A DNA stretch of 64,000 nt from Pictodentalium vernedei (lineage: Eukaryota; Mollusca; Scaphopoda; Dentaliida; Dentaliidae): assembly GCA_031216915.1 (NCBI GenBank), contig CM062296.1:58588584-58652583 (forward strand), read 5' to 3'. Below are positions 22,253-34,049 of this stretch, one piece after another (the first letter of the stretch is position 1; every line of letters starts with the position of its first letter). A program made the position numbers and the translations under genes. The notes under the pieces were generated by a model. That model did no database searches and was not told the DNA's origin. It saw only the letters and a list, made by a program, of their open reading frames with translations.

Positions 22253-22989
22253 TAGGGTTTAATATATTCCCGGTTTCTATAGTAACGGGAACGGGAATGA
22301 AATCGCAATCAGAACCGGGAACCGGCAGATGTGACAGATAATATCAAATGAATTAACGAGAGTAACAAGTCGCTTTTATTTTCGTGAAAATGAACATATT
22401 TTATTGGCGATCTGCCATCTACATACGGAAACAGTTCGCTTCCTAAGAGAAGAGTGAAACCCCAAACCTGCTACCAACTTGTTTTCCTTTTCAGAATCGA
22501 TAGTTTTTTCACCACTACCTCCCGGCTCCTGGCTTCAACCCCCCCCCCCCCCCCCCCCCTCTTCACTGCCGTCACCAGTCGATTCTGATTCAAGGAGAGA
22601 AGACTGGTGACGACAGTAAAGAAGGAGTTGATGTTGATGGACGTAATGAGTAGCGAATGACAGCAGTGATTCTGAAAATGAAGACGAGTTTGAACTTTGA
22701 AGCTCATGAAGATCTTACTGTTGAGGAGGAGTCATCCGAGGCTGGTTGAGAGCGACAGTGCTTTGGTGAAAAGGGTGTTCAAGAAACATTACTGTAAAAG
22801 GTTCGGGTGTGGTAGGGTTGGCGAAATCTAACAAAGTTACGTTGGGCAGTTTTTCAATTTAGAAAACTTCAGTTCAACACACAAATAGTGCCACGAGTGA
22901 TTCCCGGTCCATGTTATAGATTTCCCAGATATCGTGCCTGGCTTTCGGACCAGGAACCTGGGGATTCCCGTTCCCGGTATTAAACCCTA
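22253..22989 (+). mobile_element. hAT-type element, family L, copy 1
   Basis: The ends TAGGGTTTAATA and TATTAAACCCTA pair. The flanks AATATAAC (22245-22252) and AAAATAAC (22990-22997) form an 8-bp duplication with one mismatch, which fits hAT. The interior carries a C run (about 22540-22559) and a palindromic pair around CTTCACTGCCGTCACCAGTC. No intact transposase. Confidence 0.82.
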
Positions 22990-23254
22990 AAAATAACATT
23001 GTACACCTTACGAGAACTATTTTAGAGCAGTTAAATGGGGATTTGCAGTTACAAGAAATACCTTTTGTCTTCCACGTTGTGGAAAATACCCCTTGGCAGG
23101 TGCAAACATTATGTTGTGTTCAAAGAGATTTCCATGCGTTCTCGAATACGTTGGATTAAAAATAGGCGCAGCAACTATTTTTCTCACATCGGATAGCAGC
23201 GCATTCATTTCTCGCACGTAATGTGTTATCCAAATGAAAAAAAAAATGCAGGAC

Positions 23255-23740
23255 GCGTTATTTCTGATGCAACGCATGACGGAACGCAAAACACATCGGA
23301 CGTGGTGTAAATCTGGCCTTACGAGTATTTCTGAGACACTTTTCCAAAAGCTTGTTACGTTTGTGTTTGTCAAAGAGTCCCGTGTCGTCCGCGAATTGGG
23401 GAAGTTCGATTTTGTATAATTTGTCAACTTCATTGTCATTTACATACATACAGATTAGCAGGAGGTTTGAGGATGAACATTCGGGGTTTCCTGCTTATAG
23501 TAGGACAAGGCCTGAGATTGCGTTATTCACCTTGACTTTAATTATTCGGAGAGAAAGAAACGATTGCAGGATTCTAATAGTTTTGTTTGAAGGTTCTAGT
23601 ATACAGAGTTTATATCTTCGACTGCTGTATTGAGTCGAACGCATGTTTGATTGCAAGATAAATGGCCGCGCATCCCTTTTGCCGCCGCGATATGTGATCC
23701 ACAATTCGGTGTTCGTGCTCTGTGCCTTAATTGTCACTTC
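23255..23740 (-). pseudogene. Non-LTR retrotransposon reverse transcriptase fragment
   Basis: The minus strand encodes pieces of an RT domain. A broken block (about 23640-23690) has an AIYLAIKHAFDSI-like match to the first catalytic-Asp region. It is followed by SNKTIRILQSFL and a run to MYVNDNEVDKLYKIELPQF, then ADDTGLFD with the YADD-box equivalent FADD. Stops and frame changes break it up, including one just after SGLVLL. Non-LTR elements use this enzyme for target-primed reverse transcription. The clade is probably CR1/Jockey-like, which is inference. Confidence 0.8.
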
Positions 23741-23854
23741 GTTAACTTCTGTGCCATCTGTTGAAAAAGTTTTTGTAATCGATGTGTTTTTAGTTGAGTT
23801 TTAGTGCTTGTTTATATAGTTCTCTTATAAAGCTTATTAGCGTGTAAGTGGTGG

Positions 23855-23881
23855 TGGTGGGGGGGGGGGGGGGGGGGGGGT
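23855..23881. repeat. G-rich simple repeat
   Basis: GGTGGTGGTG followed by an uninterrupted G run. Confidence 0.9.
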
Positions 23882-23911
23882 ACGCAGTTTTTCCTTTTTC
23901 GATTTTTTTTA

Positions 23912-24240
23912 TAGGAGTTTGGCAAAACATTTGCCAGCCAGTGTAACCTGCAGTCTGACAGTTTACTGGTGGGGTAACCCGGAGTACCCCGATAGATCCA
24001 ATGAACAGCGGCGATCAGCTATAACTCTCCCAGCGTACTAACGTCGCACAAATAGGGTTAGCATTAGTTAAAGACAAGTGGACCAACGATGTGTAGTTTG
24101 CCTTTGTGCACAGCGCTACGCGCCCCCACGAAATAAGCGAGTTGCCCAAGGATAAACGCAGTCATCCGTAGTGGGACCAAACAATGGAACTTTCAGTCTG
24201 AAGTCCAATGTCGTAACTACTGAGCCACCGCTGCTCCCTA
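23912..24240 (-). mobile_element. SINE, minus strand, diverged
   Basis: The reverse complement shows a head-like GGTGGCTCAGTAGTTACG, a core close to GTTTATCCTTGGGCAAC, and the shared body segment GCTAACCCTATTTGTGCG. Confidence 0.7.
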
Positions 24241-24552
24241 CGCGTTAGATATCATCATCCTATGGTGTTCTTCTGGGCTCCGTATATGTAGCAGAAATGA
24301 GTACAAACGTTGAAAAAGCTTCACAAGCCTGTTTATTTTGAAATATTCAACCTTCGATGGAAATATAAAAACCGATCTTCCTCGGAAGACGGCCTGTGCT
24401 ACATTATACAAGCTGCTTTAAAAACGCTTTATTCAAGACGGCCGTTCCCTGCATCAGATGAGTTATCAGTTTCAGAAGACTGATGGGTTCCTCTCGATAT
24501 CGTCGCTTAAGTGCTAGAATGCCCTGTGTCCCAAAATGGACATAGGACATTG
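24241..24552. other. No gene recognised
   Basis: No assignable ORF or repeat. Confidence 0.3.
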
Positions 24553-24870
24553 TACTGTTAAAACTAGAAGTCCTGTCATGAAATGCGCACAAATAGCACG
24601 CTGATATGCGCGTTAATGTACGCGTTAAGGCCCAAGTAAAGCTATCAAATTCTGTACATATGGCCTGTGCAAAGGCAATGTTTCAGCCAATGGACCTCCG
24701 GGTAACCCGGAAGTCCATTAGCAGAAACATTGCATGTGTTTGCTATGAGTAACCAAGAGAACCTGCCGTACTTTGGATGCCATTCGATATGGCAATTGCG
24801 CGCAATTCCAACGCGCAATTAAGCTTAGATAAGCGCACTATTCGTGACAGGACTTCTAGTTTTAACTGTA
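24553..24870 (-). mobile_element. Tc1/mariner-type MITE, family C, complete
   Basis: Flanked by TA on both sides. The ends are CTGTTAAAACTAGAAGTCC and GGACTTCTAGTTTTAACTG, in the opposite orientation to the 20692 copy. Confidence 0.92.
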
Positions 24871-25358
24871 GCACTCAGGCGACGATATGTTTGTGCGCGC
24901 TTTTCTCCAGCTATTGTTGAAATTAGCACCTTCGTTGGTTCGTTGAGTGTTTCTGTGTAGTTTAGTGTACGTGTTGCCCCAAAAAGAAATTGAATATTTT
25001 CAATATATACTATACTATATATGTATCCATAGGGAATGTTTGTACATTTCTATGACCGTGATTCACAGTTTGACCAATTTTGTTTGCCTATATCGCAGTC
25101 CTTAAGAAATAGTGCAAATATGCATTTCTTTATCATGATGTGTACAAGATGCGGTGCACACAACAACCCAATATCGATCCAAGCGATGTCAAAAAACTAA
25201 TTATACGCGACATCATTGAAAACGGGACATGCAGAGTAAATATTTGCAAGGATGCCTGGGGACCTGTATGAGATCTTTTCTGTGTGATCGATGTATCTAG
25301 AAGTTGCGCAAAGCGTTTTAGATTACCACTTTAAGAGGTGTACAATAAACACAAGGGA
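24871..25358. other. No gene recognised
   Basis: AT-rich, no assignable feature. Confidence 0.3.
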
Positions 25359-25500
25359 TACTCTAAAATGTATTAGGTTCCCAACAAACCTAGACCTAAT
25401 GGGTTAAGTGAATATGAACCCAATTGGAGACATAATTACTCAATCCCGTTGATTTGGTTTGATTTTTAACCCAATTGATTTTAGAGAGTACATCATCATC
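25359..25500. mobile_element. Small MITE-like inverted repeat
   Basis: TACTCTAAAATGTATTAGG at the left pairs imperfectly with CCAATTGATTTTAGAGAGTA at the right, over about 142 bp. TA at both ends is compatible with a mariner-type MITE. Confidence 0.5.
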
Positions 25501-25570
25501 ATATTGTGCATTTTTATTGAGCCAGTACAGATGAGGGTTAACGAGGACATGTTTAAATAATGGGGATGGG

Positions 25571-25807
25571 CAATTGCCATATCGGATGGTATCCAAAACA
25601 CGACAGGTTACTCATAGCAAACACATGCAATGTTTCTGCCAATGGACCTCCGGGTTACCCGGAGGTCCATTGGCAGAAACATTGCTTGTGCACGGATCAT
25701 ATGTACAGAATTTGATAGCATTACTATGATCATAACGCGTAGATTAACACGCAGGTCGACGTGCTATGCGTGCGCATTTCATGACAGGACTTCTAGTTTT
25801 AACTGTA
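25571..25807 (+). mobile_element. Family C MITE, left end missing
   Basis: Starts abruptly at CAATTGCCATATCGG and runs to TGACAGGACTTCTAG and a terminal TA. The break coincides with that of the copy at 15157. Confidence 0.88.
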
Positions 25808-25998
25808 GCACCGTAGGTCGAAGATAATAATAACTGCATATTCGCATATCACACGGGACCCATAACTATTGTTACATACTTAATGCGACGCAGGTGATGC
25901 GATTAATGCCAAATGATAGATTTTTGTAGCTTTTTATTTGCCACTTTGAATAGATGTCCAGTCTACAGTTTAAGCCTTTTTATGAACGGAATGTACAG

Positions 25999-26255
25999 TA
26001 CAGCCGCCGTGGACTGGTCACTTTCCATGGGTGGGAAATATTTCCACGGAAGCGATAATAGTAGATTCCAAACACTAATTATGGGAATAATATGGGAATA
26101 ATCATCAAGAATTTAATTAACGAAGCACCGGGTATAACCCGGTGCTTTATTAATTAAAATTTTCCTTCTGATGATTTTTATTACCCTAGTAAAAGCATGC
26201 GTGGAAATCACTGCCCACGGGTTGATTACTGCCAGTTCGGGGCGACTGTACTGTA
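25999..26255. mobile_element. Family D MITE, complete
   Basis: Ends TACAGCCGCCGTGGACTGG and GGGGCGACTGTACTGTA. The centre pairs TTTAATTAACGAAGCACCGG with CCGGTGCTTTATTAATTAA. It gives the unexpanded reference structure for D. Confidence 0.85.
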
Positions 26256-26449
26256 CAAGTAAACTGAACCGAATCAAAAGCTCGCTGCAGCGCAACACAG
26301 GAATCGGTGCGTAAGTAATGTACCTATTCACCTGTAACGGCAATGTAAGGACAGCGTCGTGCATTAAAAAATGGCCATTCCTATGCTGACATATTCAATT
26401 TACACTTTTAAAATAATATGGCCTCCATTTGAACGACATTGTTTCAGTT

Positions 26450-26830
26450 TTAGTTTTTCCATTATCGCCCCGAAAATCAGCAGATTTTTATTTTATTTTT
26501 AATTTTTATAATTATGTTATAAAAAAGATCATGTCCTTGGTTTGTTTTATGTTTCAGGTCTCATAATCTACAGAATAGAATGAGTGGTGATGTATTTCGT
26601 CCATTGAGTGCAAGAAGGCTTTGAATTTAGAAAGCATTGCAAAGCCTTGTTGCACTCAAGAGACAAATTTATAAGTTTTATTAACTTGGGTAAAATATAT
26701 AAGATATAAACCATTCAATGTTTTTTTTTCAAGTTTGCCTTGATTATAAAATGAAAGCATGTGGCAGCGAAAAGGACCATGCGGTAGGGCCTGTGAAACA
26801 TATTTTTACCTTTTTAGACCTTACAGTGGT
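26450..26830. repeat. Family K repeat, copy 1
   Basis: Inverted match to about 34050-34480, sharing CATAATCTACAGAATAG, CGTCCATTGAGTGCAA and TTTATTAACTTGGGTAAAAT. It holds a hairpin around GCAAAGCCTTGTTGCACTC at about 26608-26660. Confidence 0.65.
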
Positions 26831-26912
26831 TAATTAGTTGGTGTTGTCGTATTTCGTTTCTTCGATGACAACAGATCAGGCATATCAAACACGACGCCTG
26901 GAGTGTCGTGTG

Positions 26913-27628
26913 TAGGGTTTAGTCCGGGATACGGGAATCCCCGGGTTCTCTGTTTCGGGAAATCTAAAACACGGAACCGGGAATTACGCATGGTATTATC
27001 TTTGTGTTGAACTGATGTTTTCTGAATTGCAAAACTGCGCAACGTAACTTTGGTAGATTTCGTCAGTGCCTCCACGCCCAAACCTTTTTACAGTAATGCT
27101 TCCTGAAGCACCCTTTTCACCAAATCACCGTCGCTCTCAACCAGTTCCGGATGACTTCTCTTCAACAGTAAGATCTTCACGCGCTTCAAAGTTCAAACTC
27201 GTCTTCATTTTCAGAATCACTGGTGTCATTCGCTACTCATTACGACCATCAACATTAGCTCATTCATTACTGCCGTCACCAGTCTCCTCTCCTTGAAGCA
27301 GAAGCGACTGGTGACGGCAGTGAAGAGGGGGTTGAGGCCAGCAGCCAGGAGGTAGTGGTGAAAAATCTAGCGATTTTGAAGAAGAAGACGAGTTGGAAGC
27401 GGGTTGGGGTTTTCACTCTTCTCTAAGGAATCGAACGTTTTCCGTATGGAGATGGCATATCGCCAATAAAATACGTTCACTTTCATGAAAATAAATGCGA
27501 CTTGTTACTCAGGTAAATTTATTGGATAGCTAGTATCCGTCACATTTCCCGGTTTCCGATCCCCGGCTCTGACTGTGATTTCATTCCAGTCCCATTACTA
27601 TAGCCAACCGGTAATATATTAAAGCCCA
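26913..27628 (-). mobile_element. hAT-type element, family L, copy 2
   Basis: Inverted relative to copy 1. Ends TAGGGTTTAGTCCGGG and AATATATTAAAGCCCA. Flanks GTCGTGTG (26905-26912) and GTCGTGTT (27629-27636) differ at one of 8 positions. An acidic stretch FEEEDELEAGW-like can be read inside on the + strand near 27370-27410, perhaps a vestige of coding sequence. Confidence 0.82.
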
Positions 27629-27636
27629 GTCGTGTT

Positions 27637-28009
27637 TGGTTTGTCTGATTTGAACTCGTCAACTCCACGGAAAACGACAATCCACGCTGTAGGGTTTCTA
27701 AAACTAGAGAAGTGTTCGCCAAATTAGAAAATTATAAGACTCATTCGACGGGTATCATTATGAGAGAACACCCATTCATTCATTTCACTCGTCTGCCTCT
27801 GGCACTACGAAGTATTATTTATGAAGTGAAAAAAAGAATCTTTAGTAACGAAAATGTACATTGGTTTCCTCGGAAGCACAGGTAATGATATGACATCTCA
27901 TTAAGCGATATCGATGGGCTCATTCTGTTGAGGGTCGTAGAATATGTTTTCGATATATTAATACACAGAACGACACACGCCTGTGGATGGGTTTATCGAT
28001 ATGACACGA
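27637..28009. other. No gene recognised
   Basis: No assignable feature. Confidence 0.3.
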
Positions 28010-28856
28010 GTGCCAGCGCCGAAAGATAGAACGAGAGGCCGCAGGCCTCGAGTTTTATCCTTCCGCCATGGCACAGGTGCCATATCGAATAACTCATTCA
28101 CACGTGTGTGTCGTTCTGTGTTTCTTACACGCATTCACGTCTCTAAAACAGTTATTAGAAGGACACTCGGCAATTCATTTGACAGTTACTAAAACAGACA
28201 ACACATTTTATAGCCAACCAAATCTGCGAGGGAAACCCGTGTTAATATTTCGTTCCCCGAGTTGCAATGTGTTCTATGTGCCGAATGGCACATAGAACAC
28301 ATTGAAACTCGGGGGACGATTTTCAGCTATCGCTAGCGATTCAAATTGCAATTGCGTAGCACGATTTGTAGAATATTCCAGTGAAATTTCGCTTCTATTT
28401 AAAAATAGTCCGTCAACGATTTCCGTTCCGCACATATGTGGGGAACAGATTTTTATTTTCCACACGGTTTAATGTTGCTGTAGATGGGGATTTCGTAGAA
28501 CACACGTGTAATAAAAACTATAATTAAACCTTTGTTCTGTTCATTCATTTACAGGCAAAATGATTGGCCAAAGTATTTCATTTTTCGTAACACAATGAAC
28601 CGAGAAAAAAACGCATTTAGGCCCGCCATAAACCAAGCACCCCAATATCTGTCTTATAAATTACGTTGCACAGTGTGAATGAAAAGGAATCACTGCGAGC
28701 TCAAATCGGTCATATATTTTTTCAACATGAAAAGTATTTAATATTTATCTCATCATATTAAAAAGGCTTTCAAAATTAAATGTAATAAACAATGACATTC
28801 CTACCATGTTTTTTATTTATTGTTAATTTGTTTATACGCAATGGGTGATCGTCTAC
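28010..28856 (+). mobile_element. Family E repeat, copy 1
   Basis: From about 28233 to 28856 it matches 33188-33813 at high identity, ending at GTGATCGTCT in both. The palindrome at 28251-28320 has arms with GTGTTCTATGTGCC. The part before 28210 matches 17191-17400 inverted. Confidence 0.8.
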
Positions 28857-29377
28857 TTTCATCATTTTACCCACATCAAACGTAAACAATGACCGATCAT
28901 AATAATCCATAAACGAAACTCACGTGGGCAATACTTTCCAATTTTCAAATGGCCTGAATGAACTCTTTCTGACACAAAGTTCAACCAACTTCATGTCATC
29001 TGGGTTCGCATCGACCTCAGCATGTACAAACTGTGTTTTCTCATTCCCGGTAAATGGTCAAAATCAAAATTATATTTAACTCAGTGTTACTTTGAGTCAC
29101 AACACCCTCCCGTCAATGGAAAAGGAGATTGAAATTTTGTGTGGGTGTGGCCAATGACGTTTCTTGTTACTTACGCAATTCATTGGTCAATAAAATTTGA
29201 AAGGACGCAAGAACGTGTTTCAGTAATATGTATCGTTATTTCAAGCAGGATTTAAAAAAAAACTATGCCTTTTCATTCAGTTATCACAAGGAAGCATGAT
29301 GCGACTTGGTTTTTATTTTAACTCCGCAAAGTAGAGAGTGTTTAAATGTATTCCCCATCAAGTTTAATTATAAGGAA
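28857..29377. other. No gene recognised
   Basis: No assignable feature. Confidence 0.3.
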
Positions 29378-29562
29378 TGATCGCTTGTTTCTGCCCACTT
29401 TTTAAGTTATGAACCCCCCAAAATAAAAACCAAACATAGCGTAAATGGGCTACGCCCATTTGCACAGTAAAGACTTTGTTTTTTTTCTTTGTTTTTTTTT
29501 TTTGGGGGGGGGGGATTCATATCTCAAGAAATAGACAGAATCATACGATCATTTCTTATTTG
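29378..29562. repeat. Imperfect inverted-repeat element
   Basis: GAATGATCGCTTGTTTCTG...GTTATGAACCCCCC pairs imperfectly with GGGGATTCATATC...CATACGATCATTTC. Inside it is the small hairpin AAATGGGCTACGCCCATTT and a T/G run. MITE-like, class unknown. Confidence 0.5.
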
Positions 29563-30199
29563 AATGTCGTTTTTTATCGTTTTAAATAGCGCTTGCCATG
29601 TATGATCGTTATATTAAAATAAAATTATTCTTCATGTAGAAACTCTGCTTCTCGACAGTTTTATTTGCTGACGCATTATTCATGCACTGGATAATGCCGC
29701 AGTGGCGTCGCAAACGGGAATGGGAGTAGGAGTCCTTTTTATCAAACCGTATACCACCAACCCACCGCCAAACACACACACATACAAACGTTTTATGAAT
29801 AAAAGAGTACCCATGTTTATTTGTTGATGAACGTTTTATTATTATTAGTAGTAGTTAGTCCTATGGACTATGATGGTATTTTCCATGTCTGTTCAGTGCC
29901 AGTAGTTAGCAACGTTCATATTTGTTATATGGAGGAAACCAATTACTGTTTTGAACATTCTGCACCAAGGCTACACGTTAAAAATATTGATTTGTCTACC
30001 ATACGAATTCACGGATGAACCATATACCAGGTACGTTATGAATTCGGGTTTGTATCACGATGCTGGCCAAAAACCCGTCTCTCGGATTCAAAAGGTTAAC
30101 TCTTTTCCTAACACGATTAGAAGAGTAAACTTGTTTAATTTCCGTTTTAGCACACAATAGCACTATCAAAATAGCCAATCACGGACAAAATCGTCTCTA
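29563..30199. other. No gene recognised
   Basis: Several 60-70 codon ORFs overlap one another; none resembles a known domain. Confidence 0.3.
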
Positions 30200-30518
30200 T
30201 ACAGTTAAAACTAGAAGTCCTGTCACGAATAGTGCGCTTATCTAGGCTTAATTGCGCGTTGGAATTGCGCGCAATTGCCATATCGAATGGCACCCAGAGC
30301 AAGGCAAGTTCTCCCGATTACTCTTAGGGAAACACATGCAATGTTTTTGCCAATGGACCTCCGGGTTACCCGGAGGTCCATTGGCTGAAACATTGCTTGT
30401 GCACAGGCCATATGTACAGAATTTGAAAGCTTTACTTGGGCCACAACGCGCACATTAACGCGCATATAAACGTGCAATTTGTGCGCATTTCATGACAGGA
30501 CTTCTAGTTTTAACTGTA
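30200..30518 (+). mobile_element. Tc1/mariner-type MITE, family C, complete
   Basis: TA at both ends, with the canonical ends and a GACCTCCGGGTTACCCGGAG centre. Confidence 0.93.
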
Positions 30519-30823
30519 CGTCCGATATAGATGGAACGTAGGAGTGATGGTGACGTTGTAACAATCTGAGCACTGATCTCTACACAACTGTTTTGCTAGA
30601 AGGTCAGCGAAAAATGACGTAACTCAAGCTGCCCACCTCAAGTTGGCGTCAGGCCTATCAACGTAGTATCTCCACCCATCGATGACGTTTCACGACGGAA
30701 AAGTATCACAATATGACAGCGTTCATTACATGGAAACCTTGCGAAAACTAAAAACACGGTATTCACGTTCCTATCCCGGCTTTTGTTTTCTTTTTCAATA
30801 ATAACAAAAACATGTTGTGTTCA

Positions 30824-31215
30824 GTACAGCCGCAGTAGACTGGTCACTTTCCACGAATGGGCAATATTTCCACAGAAGGAAAAACTTTAGATTCCAAATA
30901 CTTATTGTAGGAATAATGATCAAAAATTTAATTAACCCTTTACCTAACGATTCGCCCGCATCCGCCCGCGTAATATTCAAACTGAGCAGATGAAAAAAAA
31001 TAATTTTCCAAAGTATTTTAACAAAACCATATCATGTGACCCCTCACTGGAACGAGCTCAATGAGCTCGTTCCAATGAGGGGTCACATGATATGGTTTTG
31101 TTGAAATTTTTTGAAAAATTTAAAAAAATGATATTTAAAATAATAAATTTTGATATCGTCTACGTTGGGTAAAGGGTTAATGAAGTACCGGGTACACCGC
31201 GTTGCTTCCTTTTAA
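30824..31215. mobile_element. Family D MITE interrupted by a family A MITE
   Basis: The D left part TACAGCCGCAGTAGACTGG...CAAAAATTTAATTAA is followed by the A element. D then resumes as TTAATGAAGTACCGGG. Comparison with other D copies (TTTAATTAATGAAG) shows the uninterrupted site. Confidence 0.85.
30932..31180. mobile_element. piggyBac-type MITE, family A, copy 5 (nested)
   Basis: TTAA at 30932-30935 and at 31177-31180, with ends CCCTTTACCTAACG and CGTTGGGTAAAGGG. The host D sequence proves that TTAA is the duplicated target. Confidence 0.95.
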
Positions 31216-31395
31216 CCCACGCTTTTCGATTCCAAACACTTATTGTAGGAATAATGATCAAAAATGTAATTAATGAAACTCCGTGTACAACCCGCTGCTT
31301 CATTAATTAAACTTGTACTGCTGATATTTTTATTACTTGGTAAACGCATGAGTGGACATGCGTGGATTACAACTAATCCACGGCGATTGTACTAT
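31216..31395. mobile_element. Second family D copy, partial
   Basis: GATTCCAAACACTTATTG...TTAATGAAACTCCG through ATTACAACTAATCCACGGCG, another D element following the first. Confidence 0.75.
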
Positions 31396-31399
31396 ATCT

Positions 31400-31982
31400 T
31401 ACCTCCTACAAGTATCTGGGAATTTCATTGGTTCAAAGATGTCACATGCAGGCTGCATATAAAACCATATACTGCCTGTCAACATCAATATATGCTGACA
31501 GCTATGGGTAATCTTCCATTTGTTCATTGATTTTTCAAAATGGCGGCAGCCGATAAACGCTTCAAGTTGAAAGATTGAGTGCTGGAAGCCCATATTTGGT
31601 CTGAAGTGCAGTATAGGCAACTTAAAAGGCTTCATATTCTGTGGATGTGTGTCATGTTACCTTCGAAATGAAACTGTTTGGTATGTATGAATTTGCCTTG
31701 TTATAATTTATGGGAGAGTGCCTGTAGCACTCTCCCGTAAATTGTAACAAGACAAAGACACGTGAACACATTGTGAGAATTCTCTCTTTTAATTTTGATC
31801 GCCGTTGTTTTTACTTCTGTGCATCGATGCAGCAGTCGGTAAGATATATTCGTTACACAGTTTGTTAATGGCCTAATATGGTATATATAGTGTCAGTTAA
31901 TTCCATATTGGACGAGAGCGAAATTAACTGACACCATATATACCATACTAGGCCACCAACAAACTGTGTAACTAATAATATT
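31400..31982 (+). mobile_element. Family J repeat, copy 2, with terminal palindrome
   Basis: Direct match to 19527-20082. It retains an internal hairpin at about 31700-31748 (GGGAGAGTGC CTGTA GCACTCTCCC) that is reduced in copy 1. The terminal palindrome at 31845-31982 ends the unit. Confidence 0.82.
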
Positions 31983-32289
31983 CCTTAAAAAAGATACCGG
32001 CAACTGCGAGGCATCCAACAATTAATAATTTTGAAAAAGTTTTTTTCTTTTGTTGAGTATTGCTAATTTATTGTAACATCCACCAACATCCTGCCTCATC
32101 TTCCCCCACTAAGATGCGGCGATTGAGACACTATTCTGTACATGATCAATGAACATTCCAGCAATCCAGTTTCTTTAGAGGTCAGTGATTGTGAAAGAGT
32201 TGGTCTCGGAAAAGACTGTTCATGAAGTTATTTGTTTCAATAACTTTTTATTTAACACGACTAACAGACGACGTTTGCAAGACATTTCC

Positions 32290-32490
32290 TAAATAAGGTA
32301 AAAAAAGTCATTCTTTGCATCGAAAGCATAGCTTACGACCCTCTCGCAGAGGAGGCCTTTTCATAAGCTATGTATTTGAGGCACACGTTTCCTAAATAAG
32401 TTAACAAAAATCATTCTTTGCATCGAAAGCACAGCTTATTATCCTCTCGCAGAGAAAGCTTCTTCAAAAGCTTTTTGAGGCACGCGTTGA
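32290..32490. repeat. Two tandem hairpin units of about 104 bp
   Basis: CATTCTTTGCATCGAAAGCA followed by a CCTCTCGCAGAG turn and AAGCT occurs twice. The arms resemble the B palindrome arm (AGCATAGCTTA), so they may be diverged relatives. Confidence 0.55.
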
Positions 32491-32686
32491 AAAAATAATA
32501 GAATTTAGGTGACTATTTTTGAGAACAGTGCGAGTGGTCTTTACGATACAGTTGAAAAATAGTAGTCCTGTCACAATTAGGGTAGAAAATGACCTTTGGT
32601 TAATGTGCTCCTTACTGTGGAAAAATGAAGTAATCTGAAATACACAAGAGTGTTTGCGCAGCGCAATGCAAAATATATAGAGGATA

Positions 32687-32829
32687 TGAAATGAGCGTTT
32701 TTCTCATATAATATTTATGAAACGAGTCTAAGAATTTTTCGTTTTGGCGAGCCTCTGGGGAGCCCAAACGCAAAATTCTGACGAGTTTCATAAATATTAT
32801 ATGAGAAAAACACTCATTTCATATTCTAT
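32687..32829. repeat. Long hairpin, arms about 60 bp
   Basis: GATATGAAATGAGCGTTTTT...AATATTTATGAAACGAG pairs with its reverse complement around an apex GGCGAGCCTCTGGGGAG. Confidence 0.85.
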
Positions 32830-33187
32830 TTATCCACCATAAATAGGACAGATAACGTAAATTCTCACTACTGAAATTATGCAAATGTGATCCAGTTGTA
32901 TTTTGTTTAGCCAATCAAATTGTCCAATTTTGAAATTGACCAATGAATTTAACTGAAGGCTTTATTTATCACTGATTAATATGAAAACAAAATATCAAAT
33001 GTTTTAAAGTGAACAAAACGGACGAGTCATGTGATAAAAGGCACTATTAGCGTGGTCGGTACTGAAATCACGAACTGAACCGATCAAAAATAAAGAAAAT
33101 ATTGAGCTTACAGTATTTGGATGGTGGATTACGCCTAAGTTGCTGTGGGATAGATTTTTCACTTAGCAATTCTTTACAATTTCTGAG
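32830..33187. other. No gene recognised
   Basis: No assignable feature. Confidence 0.3.
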
Positions 33188-33813
33188 GACAAAACCCGTG
33201 TTAATATTTCGTCCCCCGGTTTGCAATGTGTTCTATGTGCCGAATGGCACATAGAACACATTGAAACTCAGGAGACGATTTTCAGCCATCGCTAGCGATT
33301 CAAATTGCAATTGCGTAGCACGATCTGTAGAAAATTCCAGTGAAATTTCGCTTCTATTTAAAAATAGTCCGTCAACGAATTCCGTTCCGCACATATGTGG
33401 GGAACAGATTTTTATTTTCCGCACGGTTTAGTGTTGCTGTAGATGAGGATTTCGTAGAACAGACGTGTAATAAAAACTATAATTGAACCTTTGTTCTGTT
33501 CATGCATTTTCAGGCAACATGATTGACCAAAGTGTTTCATTTTTCATAACACAATGAACCGAGAAAAAATACGCATTTAGGCCCGCCATAAACCAAGCAC
33601 CCCATTATCTGTCTTATAAATTACGTTGCACAGTGTGAATGAAAAGGAACCACTGCGCGCTCATATCGGTCATATATTGTTTCAACGTGAAAAGTAATTA
33701 ATATTTATCTCGCCATATTAAAAAGGCTTTCAAAATTAAATGTAATAAACAATGACATTCCTACCATGCTTTTTATTTATTTTTAATTTGTTTATACGCA
33801 ATAGGTGATCGTC
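33188..33813 (+). mobile_element. Family E repeat, copy 2
   Basis: Matches 28233-28856. The palindrome with GTGTTCTATGTGCC lies near its left end. Confidence 0.82.
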
Positions 33814-34049
33814 TGGATCAAATAGATTTTACTGAACACATTTCATATCAAGTTGTGTCTCTTTAAAGGCCCTTTGTTCAGGAACAACGACAAATGTTCA
33901 GGTTTTTCCCGACACACACAGCTCATCGAGTTCGATCCAATGAAGGTCCATAAGCTATGCTTTTTAGGAAAAAACTAAAAAAAACTAAAACAATTTTAAT
34001 GGAGAGTTTTCCAAATAGCGCTAGTCCGTTTTGAGCATTATATTAAGCA

